DNA of 13,561 bases from an uncultured Eubacteriales bacterium (lineage in GTDB: Bacteria > Bacillota > Clostridia > Oscillospirales > Butyricicoccaceae), in NCBI GenBank assembly GCA_910586105.1, contig CAJUGU010000112.1:1-13561 (forward strand), in the 5' to 3' direction. The notes under the pieces were generated by a model that worked only from the letters and a program-made list of their open reading frames with translations, searched no databases and was not told where the DNA came from. The position numbers were made by a program, and so were the translations under genes. Position 1 is the stretch's first letter. Each line of letters starts with the position of its first letter. This document shows, in pieces, positions 6,551 through 13,455 of the stretch.

Positions 6551-7477
6551 ATGCATCATTTTTCGATACAGCATTTTTCCATGCGGCGGTTCCGCGCGAA
6601 CCGCGTCCACATTGGCCTGCGCACGGTCAAGACCGGCCTGGCAGTCGCCATCGCGCTGCTGATCGCCGGGATGCGGGACGCCGCTTCCCCGATCTACGCC
6701 GCGCTCGGCGCGCTGGGCGCCATGAGCCGCACCCTGCACGACAGCTGGGAGGTCTGCATGACCCAGTTCGTGGGCATTTTGATCGGCTGCACGCTGGCGT
6801 ATGCCTACGTCACGCTGCTGCCGTTTTGCAGAGATCCGGCAGCGATCGGACTGGGACTGATCGGAATCATCACGCTGTGCAATTGCCTGCGGCTGGAATA
6901 CGCGATCTCCCTTTCGTGCATCATTTTCATCTCGATCTGCCTGAGCGGGGACGACGTGCTGTGGTACGCCGTCAACCGCTTCGCCGATACCTCGACCGGC
7001 CTGGCGGTCGCCTTCGCCGTGAACGCGCTCGTCAAGCCCTACAACAACCGCTCGGCGATCCTGCGCGACATCGACGCCTTCCTGTCCGAGCTGATGCCCC
7101 TGCTGCGCGACCGCATTTCCGCCGAGCGCTACCCCAACCTCGAGCGCCTGCACGACCGCCTGATCCAGCTGGACGCCGAGCTGGCGATCTATGAACAGCA
7201 GAGCTTCCTCCAAAAGGCGCAGCGCCGGAAGGACGGCGCTTACCTGCGCGGCTGCCAGCAGCTGGCCGAGCGCATCCTTCAGGAATTCGACGCGCTGTGC
7301 ATGATGGACGTGCCGGGCGTCCCCTCGCCGGAAAGCCTTGCCCGGCTCGCAGCGCGCGGCATCGACCTGCCGCAGACCGGACGGCGGGGCGCCGACGTGC
7401 ATTCCGAGGTGATGAACTACCACCTCGGCAACCTGCTCGACGCCTGCGCTTATCTGGAGGAAATGAGAAAGGGCTGA
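6551..7477 (+). CDS. aromatic acid exporter family (DUF939-like) membrane protein
   Basis: The 308-residue protein has an N-terminal half of about six membrane segments (residues about 28-40, 45-58, 71-90, 99-111, 117-131, 143-160) and a soluble helical C-terminal half. It matches the aromatic acid exporter/DUF939 pattern: GLRTVKTGLAVAIAL near the N-terminus, GILIGCTLAYAY, and RFADTSTGLAVAFAVNALVK leading to the cytoplasmic domain. Efflux of aromatic or other organic acids is the name-giving role of the wider family; the substrate here is unknown. I chose ATG 6551 because GGAGGT lies 9 nt upstream. An ATG at 6509 has no ribosome binding site, and an ATG at 6581 would remove a His/Phe-rich tip (MHHFSIQHFS) and sits nearer the usual family N-terminus. 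It appears monocistronic. Confidence 0.8.
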   Translation: MHHFSIQHFSMRRFRANRVHIGLRTVKTGLAVAIALLIAGMRDAASPIYAALGALGAMSRTLHDSWEVCMTQFVGILIGCTLAYAYVTLLPFCRDPAAIGLGLIGIITLCNCLRLEYAISLSCIIFISICLSGDDVLWYAVNRFADTSTGLAVAFAVNALVKPYNNRSAILRDIDAFLSELMPLLRDRISAERYPNLERLHDRLIQLDAELAIYEQQSFLQKAQRRKDGAYLRGCQQLAERILQEFDALCMMDVPGVPSPESLARLAARGIDLPQTGRRGADVHSEVMNYHLGNLLDACAYLEEMRKG

Positions 7478-7502
7478 CGCCCTCAAAAGTGCGGAAAACG
7501 CC

Positions 7503-7597
7503 CGCTTTCCGGCCCCGCAGCGCGCTCCGCGTGGAAAAATACGCGGTGTCGAAAAGTCGGGAAAGCGCGGCAAAATGACGCCTTTCCCTTTTTTCTT
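7503..7597 (+). terminator. possible branched terminator after the exporter gene
   Basis: GCTTTCC (7504-7510) can pair with GGAAAGC (7560-7566). An inner CCGCGT/ACGCGG hairpin (7527-7546) lies between them. A pyrimidine-rich tract including six T follows at about 7582-7597, but it is some 15 nt from the stem, so termination is uncertain. Apart from the operon promoter and leader, I see nothing else in the 7478-7816 gap. Confidence 0.3.
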
Positions 7598-7662
7598 TGC
7601 GCATTTTTGACGGATTTGGCGAAAAAAACGCCGCGAATTGGGCAGCACGCTCAATATAATGC

Positions 7663-7690
7663 TTGACAAAACCGAGAATTTTGTTAAAAT
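7663..7690 (+). promoter_or_regulatory. sigma-A promoter of the ABC-transporter operon
   Basis: A perfect TTGACA (7663-7668) is followed after 16 nt by TAAAAT (7685-7690), preceded by TG at the extended -10 position. The region is AT-rich against a GC-rich background. Transcription should begin near 7697. Confidence 0.8.
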
Positions 7691-7701
7691 AAATACTAGT
7701 G

Positions 7702-7760
7702 GAAAGGCGCGCGCCTTTCGCCTGCTTTGCGATACCCGCAAAGCAGGCGAAAGATTTTTT
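7702..7760 (+). promoter_or_regulatory. palindrome plus intrinsic terminator in the operon leader (candidate attenuator)
   Basis: An uninterrupted 18-bp palindrome (GAAAGGCGCGCGCCTTTC, 7702-7719) begins at about the transcription start. It shares its last five bases with the left arm of a perfect 17-bp stem (7715-7731 with 7737-7753, loop ATACC) followed by A and six T (7755-7760). The second structure is a textbook intrinsic terminator placed after the only visible promoter and 56 nt before the first gene. The palindrome could be a repressor operator or a competing RNA hairpin. The sequences are directly visible; the attenuation role is inference. Confidence 0.75.
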
Positions 7761-7816
7761 AACGCCAGGAAGCAAAAGTACGTCGAGAAGACAGAGAGTT
7801 CAGGAGGATTTTTCTT

Positions 7817-9100
7817 ATGAAGAGACTGACCAGCCTGCTGCTCGCGCTTGCGATGGTTTTCGCACTCGCAGCGTGCGGCGGCGGCAACACGAACACGACC
7901 ACCCCTGTTCAGCAGGACGGCGGCAGCACCACCGAGCCGGAGGATACGGGCGATACCGCCGATACCGGCGATGCCAGCGCCGCAGGCTCGGATTACCATA
8001 TCGGCATCATCACCGGTTCGGTTTCCCAGTCTGAGGACGACCGCCGCGGCGCGGAAGCGTTCCAGGCCGAGATCGGCGAGGACCGCGTGAAGCTGGCGAT
8101 CTACCCCGATAACTTCACCGAGGAGCTGGAAACCACCATCCAGACCATCGTCAATATGTCCGACGACCCGGATATGAAGGCGATCATCGTCAACCAGTCC
8201 ATCCCCGGCACCACCGAAGCGTTCCGCCAGATCAAGGAACGCCGCCCCAACATCCTCTGCATCGCCGGCGAGGCGCATGAGGACCTGCCCGAGATCGGCA
8301 GCGCCGCCGACCTCGTCTGCAACAACGACTTCGTCTCCCGCGGCTACCTCATCATCCGCACCGCGCATGAGCTGGGCTGCGATACCTTCGTTCATATCTC
8401 CTTCCCGCGCCACATGGCTTACGAGACCATGAGCCGCCGCGCGGCGATCATGAAGGCCGCGTGCGAGGACTTCGGCATGGAATTCGTTCTGGAAACCGCT
8501 CCCGATCCGACGACCGACGTCGGCATCCCGGGCGCGCAGGCGTATATCCTTGAGAAGGTACCGGAATGGGTCGGCCAGTACGGCGAGAACGCGGCGTACT
8601 TCTGCACCAACGACGCGCACACCGAGCCGCTGCTCAAGCAGCTGATGGAATACGGCGGCTACTTCATCGAAGCCGACCTCCCGTCCCCGCTGATGGGCTA
8701 TCCCGGCGCGCTGGGCATTGACCTGACCGAAGAGGCGGGCGACTTCGCGAAGATCCTTGCGAAGGTCGAATCCTCCATCAACGAAAAGGGCGGCGCAGGC
8801 CGCTTCGGCACCTGGGCTTACTCCTATGGCTACACGCTGTCCGCGGGCCTTGCGCGCCACGCGATGAACGTCATTGACGGCGTCAGCGAGCTGCACGATA
8901 TGGACGATATCGCTTCCGCGCTCCAGGTCTACTCTCCGGAAGCGGAGTGGAACGGTTCGAGCTACACCAATGCGACTACCGGCGTCAAGTCGGACAATAC
9001 CTTCCTCGTATATCAGGACACCTATATCATGGGCGATCCCGGCTACTATATGGGTTCCGCGCAGGTTGAGGTACCGGAGAAGTACTTCACGATCAGCTAA
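7817..9100 (+). CDS. DUF3798-like substrate-binding lipoprotein of an ABC importer
   Basis: The 427-residue product has a lipoprotein signal peptide with lipobox LAAC (Cys20). A Gly/Thr/Asp-rich linker of about 38 residues follows, then a globular domain beginning DYHIGIITGSVSQSEDDRRG, which resembles the start of periplasmic-binding-protein type I folds. The overall sequence recalls the DUF3798 family of clostridial lipoproteins, an assignment made from memory. It should be tethered outside the membrane and deliver a ligand to the permeases encoded downstream. The ligand is unknown. CUT2-type neighbours suggest a sugar, nucleoside or similar small polar molecule. AGGAGG lies 9 nt before ATG 7817. 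It is the first gene of the operon, behind a leader terminator, and is separated from the ATPase gene by a hairpin. Confidence 0.85.
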   Translation: MKRLTSLLLALAMVFALAACGGGNTNTTTPVQQDGGSTTEPEDTGDTADTGDASAAGSDYHIGIITGSVSQSEDDRRGAEAFQAEIGEDRVKLAIYPDNFTEELETTIQTIVNMSDDPDMKAIIVNQSIPGTTEAFRQIKERRPNILCIAGEAHEDLPEIGSAADLVCNNDFVSRGYLIIRTAHELGCDTFVHISFPRHMAYETMSRRAAIMKAACEDFGMEFVLETAPDPTTDVGIPGAQAYILEKVPEWVGQYGENAAYFCTNDAHTEPLLKQLMEYGGYFIEADLPSPLMGYPGALGIDLTEEAGDFAKILAKVESSINEKGGAGRFGTWAYSYGYTLSAGLARHAMNVIDGVSELHDMDDIASALQVYSPEAEWNGSSYTNATTGVKSDNTFLVYQDTYIMGDPGYYMGSAQVEVPEKYFTIS

Positions 9101-9116
9101 AAACAAATCTCAGGTT

Positions 9117-9145
9117 CAGGGGGAAGGGGATACGCCTTCCCCCTG
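9117..9145 (+). terminator. intercistronic hairpin between binding-protein and ATPase genes
   Basis: CAGGGGGAAGG (9117-9127) pairs perfectly with 9135-9145 around the 7-nt loop GGATACG. Only a weak TGCTTTTAC tract follows, so it is more likely a 3'-end protector or partial terminator than a full stop. Such a structure would allow more binding protein than ATPase and permease, as in the E. coli malE-malF region. Confidence 0.7.
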
Positions 9146-9175
9146 TGCTTTTACAGGCAGGGTGCAACGAAAAAG

Positions 9176-10780
9176 ATGATAAATAACACGACTCCTCTGC
9201 TGCAAATGCAGAACATTAAAAAAGATTTTTTTGGGAACCAGGTGCTTACCGATATCAATTTCACGCTGGAAGCGGGCGACGTGCTCGGCCTCTGCGGGGA
9301 AAACGGCGCGGGGAAATCGACGCTGATGAAGATCCTCTTTGGTATGGACGTGATCCGGGAGACCGGCGGCTACGGCGGCGATATCCTGCTTGGCGGCGAG
9401 AAGGTCCAGTTTGCGACACCCTTTGACGCGCTCGCGGCCGGTATCGGCATGGTGCATCAGGAATTTTCCCTGATCCCGGGCTTCACCGCGACGGAAAACA
9501 TCCTTCTGAACCGGGAACCGAAAAAGAAGAACGTGATCTCCGAGGTGTTCGGCGAACGGCTGAATACCCTCAATTACAAGGAAATGGATGCGCGCAGCGC
9601 GCAGGCCATTGAAAAAATGGGCGTGAAGATCGACGCGGACATGCGGATCAGCGAAATGCCGGTTGGCCATAAGCAGTTCACCGAGATCGCCCGCGAGCTG
9701 AGCAAGGAACAGCTCAAGCTGCTGATCCTGGACGAACCCACCGCCGTGCTGACCGAGAAGGAAGCCGAAGCGCTGCTCGATTCCATCCGCGCCATGTCCG
9801 CGCGCGGCATTGCGGTGATTTTCATTACCCACCGGCTCAATGAGATCCTGGCGGTCTGCAACAAGGTGATCGTTATGCGCGACGGCAGCGTCGTGCGCGA
9901 CGTGCCTGCGGCGGAGACCAGCGTGAAGGATATCACCAAGTGGATGGTCGGGCGCAGCGTGCGCGCGGACAAAGCCCCCGCGCAGGAGGCCGCAGCGGCG
10001 GCGCGGGATGAGAACGCGAAAACGATCCTCTCGATCCGCAACCTGTGGGTGGACATGCCGGGCGAGACCGTCCGCAACGTCAGCCTCGACGTGCGGGAGG
10101 GCGAGATCCTCGGCATCGGCGGGCTGGCCGGGCAGGGCAAGCTGGGCATCCCCAACGGCGTGATGGGGCTGTATGAAGCGGGCGGCACGGTCGAATTCGA
10201 GGGGCGCGAGATCCCCCTGAACAGCCCGCGGCAGTGCCTGGACGCTTCCTTGGCCTTCGTTTCGGAGGACCGGCGCGGCGTGGGCCTGCTGCTCGACGAA
10301 AGTTTGGAATGGAACGTCGCATTTTCCGCCATGCAGATCCAGAACAAGTTCCTGAAAAATTATCTGGGCGGCCTTGTCAAGTGGCGCGACGAAAAAGCGA
10401 TCCGTGCGGTGACGCAGAAATATATTGACGAGCTGGCGATCAAGTGTACCAGCTCGCGGCAAAAGGCAAAGGAGCTTTCCGGCGGCAACCAGCAGAAGAT
10501 CTGTCTGGCGAAGGCGTTCGCGCTCGAGCCCAAATTCCTGTTTGTTTCCGAACCGACGCGCGGCATCGACGTCGGCGCGAAAGCGCTCGTGCTGGACGCG
10601 CTCAAAAAGTTTAACCGGGAAAGCGGGGTTACCGTCGTCATGATCTCCTCCGAGCTGGAGGAGCTGCGGCAGACCTGCGACCGGATCGCGATCGTTTCGG
10701 GCGGCAGGATCGCAGGCATCCTCCCGGCGTCCGAGTCTTCGGAGGAATTCGGCCTGCTGATGATCAGCCAGGTCAAGTAA
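9176..10780 (+). CDS. CUT2-type ABC transporter ATPase with two nucleotide-binding domains
   Basis: The 534-residue protein is a fused double ATPase of the RbsA/MglA type that powers import from the cytoplasmic face. NBD1 has an intact Walker A (GENGAGKST, 41-49), Q-loop Gln95, Walker B LLILDEPTA (182-190) and H-loop His219. Its signature is degenerate (MPVGHKQF, from 161). NBD2 has the canonical signature LSGGNQQK (434-441). Its Walker A reads GLAGQGKL (316-323, Leu where Ser/Thr belongs), its Walker B reads FLFVSEPT (Ser458 for Asp), and there is no H-loop His. One composite ATP site should be active and the other degenerate, a known trend in this family. The ribosome binding site before ATG 9176 is weak. 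The stop is 10 nt from the first permease gene. Confidence 0.93.
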   Translation: MINNTTPLLQMQNIKKDFFGNQVLTDINFTLEAGDVLGLCGENGAGKSTLMKILFGMDVIRETGGYGGDILLGGEKVQFATPFDALAAGIGMVHQEFSLIPGFTATENILLNREPKKKNVISEVFGERLNTLNYKEMDARSAQAIEKMGVKIDADMRISEMPVGHKQFTEIARELSKEQLKLLILDEPTAVLTEKEAEALLDSIRAMSARGIAVIFITHRLNEILAVCNKVIVMRDGSVVRDVPAAETSVKDITKWMVGRSVRADKAPAQEAAAAARDENAKTILSIRNLWVDMPGETVRNVSLDVREGEILGIGGLAGQGKLGIPNGVMGLYEAGGTVEFEGREIPLNSPRQCLDASLAFVSEDRRGVGLLLDESLEWNVAFSAMQIQNKFLKNYLGGLVKWRDEKAIRAVTQKYIDELAIKCTSSRQKAKELSGGNQQKICLAKAFALEPKFLFVSEPTRGIDVGAKALVLDALKKFNRESGVTVVMISSELEELRQTCDRIAIVSGGRIAGILPASESSEEFGLLMISQVK

Positions 10781-10790
10781 GGAGGTCAAT

Positions 10791-11858
10791 ATGGGAAAAA
10801 CGGAATCGCCGCTGCAAAAAAGCGGCTTGAAATCGATGGTCGAGCAGTTTGGCCTCCCGCGCCTGATCATCGCGGGCTTCCTGCTCCTGCTCTTCATCAT
10901 GGCGCCGATCGTCGGCGCCGACCTGCCGACGCAGATCTCCAACACCATCAACCGCTTCAGCTGGAACGCGGTGCTGGTGCTGGCGATGGTGCCGATGGTG
11001 CACTCCGGCTGCGGCCTGAACTTCGGCCTGCCGCTGGGCATCATCTCCGGCCTGCTGGGCGCGACGATCACGCTGGATCTCGGCGTCCACGGCCTGCCCA
11101 GCTTCTTCGTGGCGGTGCTGATCGCCACGCCCTTCGCGATCGTGCTGGGCGGCGGCTACGGCTGGCTGCTGAACAAGATCAAGGGCGGCGAAATGATGGT
11201 CGCGACCTATGTCGGTTTCTCGTCGGTCTCGTTTATGTGCATGATGTGGCTGATGCTGCCCTACAGCAACCCGAAGATGGTCTGGGGCCTTTCGGGCAAG
11301 GGGCTGCGCACAACGATTTCGCTGGAGGGCTACTATGACAAGGCGCTGGCGAAGATTGCGCAGATCAATATCGGGAACGTTTCCATCCCGACGGGGACGC
11401 TGGTTTTCTTTGCGCTGCTGGCGCTGCTGGTCTGGGCGTTCCTCCATACCAAGACCGGCACGGCTATGACGGCGGTCGGCTCCAACCCGGCGTTTGCGCG
11501 GGCTTCGGGCATCAATATTGACAAAATGCGGATCCTTTCGGTCGTGATGTCCACGTGGCTGGCTGCGGTCGGCATCCTGGTGTATGAGCAGGGCTTCGGC
11601 TTTATCCAGCTGTATATGGGGCCGTTCTCCATGGCGCTGCCGGCGGTGTCGGCGATCCTGATCGGCGGCGCGTCGGTCAATAAAGCTTCGATCGCGAACG
11701 TGATCATCGGCACCTTCCTTTTCCAGGGCATGGTGACAATGACGCCGACCGTGATGAATTCCATGATCCATATGGACATGAGTGAAGTCATCCGGGTCAT
11801 TGTCTCGCAGGGCATGATCCTTTACGCATTGACACGGAAAACGGAGGGCGCAAAATGA
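10791..11858 (+). CDS. ABC transporter permease 1 (branched-chain/CUT2 type)
   Basis: The 355-residue hydrophobic protein has about eight to ten membrane segments and fits the BPD_transp_2 permease family shared by ribose, nucleoside and branched-chain amino-acid importers. The cytoplasmic coupling loop is recognisable at about 222-246 (GTAMTAVGSNPAFARASGIN), and a conserved GGASVNKASIANVIIGTFL segment lies near 302-320. GGAGGT directly follows the ATPase stop and sits 4 nt before ATG 10791. Its stop overlaps the next start as ATGA. Together with the paralogous permease downstream it should form a heterodimeric channel. The substrate cannot be deduced from sequence. Confidence 0.92.
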   Translation: MGKTESPLQKSGLKSMVEQFGLPRLIIAGFLLLLFIMAPIVGADLPTQISNTINRFSWNAVLVLAMVPMVHSGCGLNFGLPLGIISGLLGATITLDLGVHGLPSFFVAVLIATPFAIVLGGGYGWLLNKIKGGEMMVATYVGFSSVSFMCMMWLMLPYSNPKMVWGLSGKGLRTTISLEGYYDKALAKIAQINIGNVSIPTGTLVFFALLALLVWAFLHTKTGTAMTAVGSNPAFARASGINIDKMRILSVVMSTWLAAVGILVYEQGFGFIQLYMGPFSMALPAVSAILIGGASVNKASIANVIIGTFLFQGMVTMTPTVMNSMIHMDMSEVIRVIVSQGMILYALTRKTEGAK

Positions 11859-12979
11859 ACGGAAAGAAAACTTTGGGCGGGAAGGCGCTTGAACTTGGCA
11901 AACAGTACAGTGTGCCGATCATGTTTATCCTGATCTGTGCGGTCTGCATCCCGCTTTCCGGCTTTTCGCTGAGCTATCTCGCAAATGAGATCGTCGCCCG
12001 CATGGGGCGCAACTGCTTCCTGATCCTCTGCCTGCTGTTCCCGATCATGGCGGGCATGGGCCTGAACTTTGCCATGACGCTGGGCGCGATGGGCGGGGAG
12101 ATCGCGCTGATCCTGGTTGCGGATATGCAGATCTGGGGCATCCCCGGGGTAGTCCTTGCCATGATTATTTCCATCCCGATTTCGGCGCTGCTGGGCTGGC
12201 TGTGCGGCTCGATCCTCAACCGGGCGCGCGGGCGTGAAATGATTACCGGCTATATCCTCAACTTTTTCGTCGGGCAGGGGCTTTATCTGATGGTTGTGCT
12301 GTATATGATGGGGCCGATCATCCCGATCCGGCACGCGTCGATCAAGCTGCCGCGCGGCTACGGCATCCGGAACACGGTCAGCCTGCTGAATATGCGCCAG
12401 TGCCTGGACAACCTGCTGGCGATTAACATTGGCGGCGTAAAGATCCCGGTGCTGTCGTTCCTGATTATTGCGGTGCTCTGCCTGTTTATCATGTGGTTCC
12501 GGCGCACGAAGCTGGGGCAGGATATGCGTGCGGTAGGACAGGATATGCAGGTTGCGCGGGATGCGGGCATCAAGGTCGAGCAGACGCGCATTATTTCGAT
12601 CGTCATGTCGACGGTCTTCGCGGGCTTTGGCATGATTATTTACTTGCAGAATATCGGCAATATGCCGACGTATACCGCGCATTCGCAGATCGGTATGTTC
12701 TGTATCGCGGCGCTGCTGGTTGGCGGCGCGTCGGTCGACAAGGCTTCGATCGGCAACGTATTCCTTGGCGTGATCCTGTTCCATACGATGTTTATTGTGG
12801 CCCCTTCGGCGGGCGCGGTGATCACGGGCGACTCGATGGTCGGCGAATATTTCCGCGTGTTCGTCTCTTACGGCGTCATCACGCTTGCGCTGGTGATGTA
12901 TGAGATGAAGAAGCGCTCGATGAAGAGCCTTGCGGGGCAGCAGCTGGCGCTTGCGCAGAAGGAGGAGGAGCAGCAATGA
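11855..12979 (+). CDS. ABC transporter permease 2 (branched-chain/CUT2 type)
   Basis: The 374-residue protein is a divergent paralogue of the preceding permease. It shares the coupling-loop pattern (GQDMRAVGQDMQVARDAGIK at about 221-240) and the GGASVDKASIGNVFLGVILF segment at about 300-319. It has about eight to ten membrane segments and a short charged C-terminal tail ending KEEEQQ. GGAGGG lies 6 nt before ATG 11855. The ATGA overlap with the previous gene and another with the next imply translational coupling. Two different permeases in one operon suggest a heterodimer, as in nucleoside (NupP/NupQ-like) and branched-chain amino-acid importers; most ribose-type systems use one permease twice. 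Confidence 0.92.
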   Translation: MNGKKTLGGKALELGKQYSVPIMFILICAVCIPLSGFSLSYLANEIVARMGRNCFLILCLLFPIMAGMGLNFAMTLGAMGGEIALILVADMQIWGIPGVVLAMIISIPISALLGWLCGSILNRARGREMITGYILNFFVGQGLYLMVVLYMMGPIIPIRHASIKLPRGYGIRNTVSLLNMRQCLDNLLAINIGGVKIPVLSFLIIAVLCLFIMWFRRTKLGQDMRAVGQDMQVARDAGIKVEQTRIISIVMSTVFAGFGMIIYLQNIGNMPTYTAHSQIGMFCIAALLVGGASVDKASIGNVFLGVILFHTMFIVAPSAGAVITGDSMVGEYFRVFVSYGVITLALVMYEMKKRSMKSLAGQQLALAQKEEEQQ

Positions 12980-13455
12980 AGTCGAAACGCAGGATCTTCT
13001 TTTGCGCGGGCACGGTTGTCCTCCTGATTGCGATTGCGGCGGTCATGATGGTGATTGGCCGGGGGCACACGCTTTATTTTGAAAACACGACGCTGGAGTA
13101 CGGCGGGACGACCTACGAAGCGCCTTATAAGGTGGTTGTCGAAGTCAACGGGGAGCGTGCGGCGAGCCTGTACGCGAAGGAGCGTGGTATGGCAACATGG
13201 ATCGGCCAAAACTTCCAAATGATGGTCGATATCACGCAGGAAAAGGGCGGCGAAGAGCTGCGCTATTTGGTAAACCTGAACTTACCGTATGACATGGACG
13301 GAATTGTTGTAAACATCCCGGCGGTGATGGCGGGCCTGCCGCAGGAGGCCTGGTGTTCAGAATTCGTACAGGCGATCGTGGAGGAAGATGTCGAAGACAT
13401 CGACTTGGGCGACGACTTAGGCGGCGACGGCCTGGGCGAAGACCTGGGCATGTAA
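12976..13455 (+). CDS. small membrane-anchored protein with acidic tail, DUF6672-like, transporter accessory
   Basis: The 159-residue product has a basic start (MKSKRR), one membrane helix at about 8-28 and then GRGHTLYFENTTLEYGGTTY, followed by a beta-rich domain to about 135. By topology rules the domain should lie outside the cell. The GRGHT/N pattern after the helix recalls DUF6672, a small family I associate with ABC-transporter operons; this is from memory and tentative. The last 25 residues are highly acidic, with DLG-type repeats (DIDLGDDLGGDGLGEDLG). GGAGGAGGAG precedes ATG 12976, which overlaps the permease stop as ATGA, so it is clearly part of the operon. A role in assembly or ligand delivery is possible. 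The family has no known function that I can name. Confidence 0.75.
   Translation: MKSKRRIFFCAGTVVLLIAIAAVMMVIGRGHTLYFENTTLEYGGTTYEAPYKVVVEVNGERAASLYAKERGMATWIGQNFQMMVDITQEKGGEELRYLVNLNLPYDMDGIVVNIPAVMAGLPQEAWCSEFVQAIVEEDVEDIDLGDDLGGDGLGEDLGM

Noticed and set aside
7691..7816. A metabolite riboswitch in the ABC operon leader, such as a purine aptamer
   Set aside because: Only about 20 nt separate the likely transcription start from the terminator stem. That is too short for known aptamers, and no conserved aptamer motifs are visible.
6107..9106. A 999-codon open frame on the minus strand across the exporter and binding-protein genes
   Set aside because: It is antisense to two well-supported genes with signal peptide, lipobox and ribosome binding sites, and it also runs through the palindromic array. 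Its sequence is low-complexity and rich in Arg, Ala and Val, as expected for the complement of GC-rich codons. There is no ribosome binding site at its start.
9116..11128. A 670-codon minus-strand open frame, and a similar one of 384 codons at 11822-12976
   Set aside because: Both are antisense to the ATPase and permease genes and look like codon-bias shadows.
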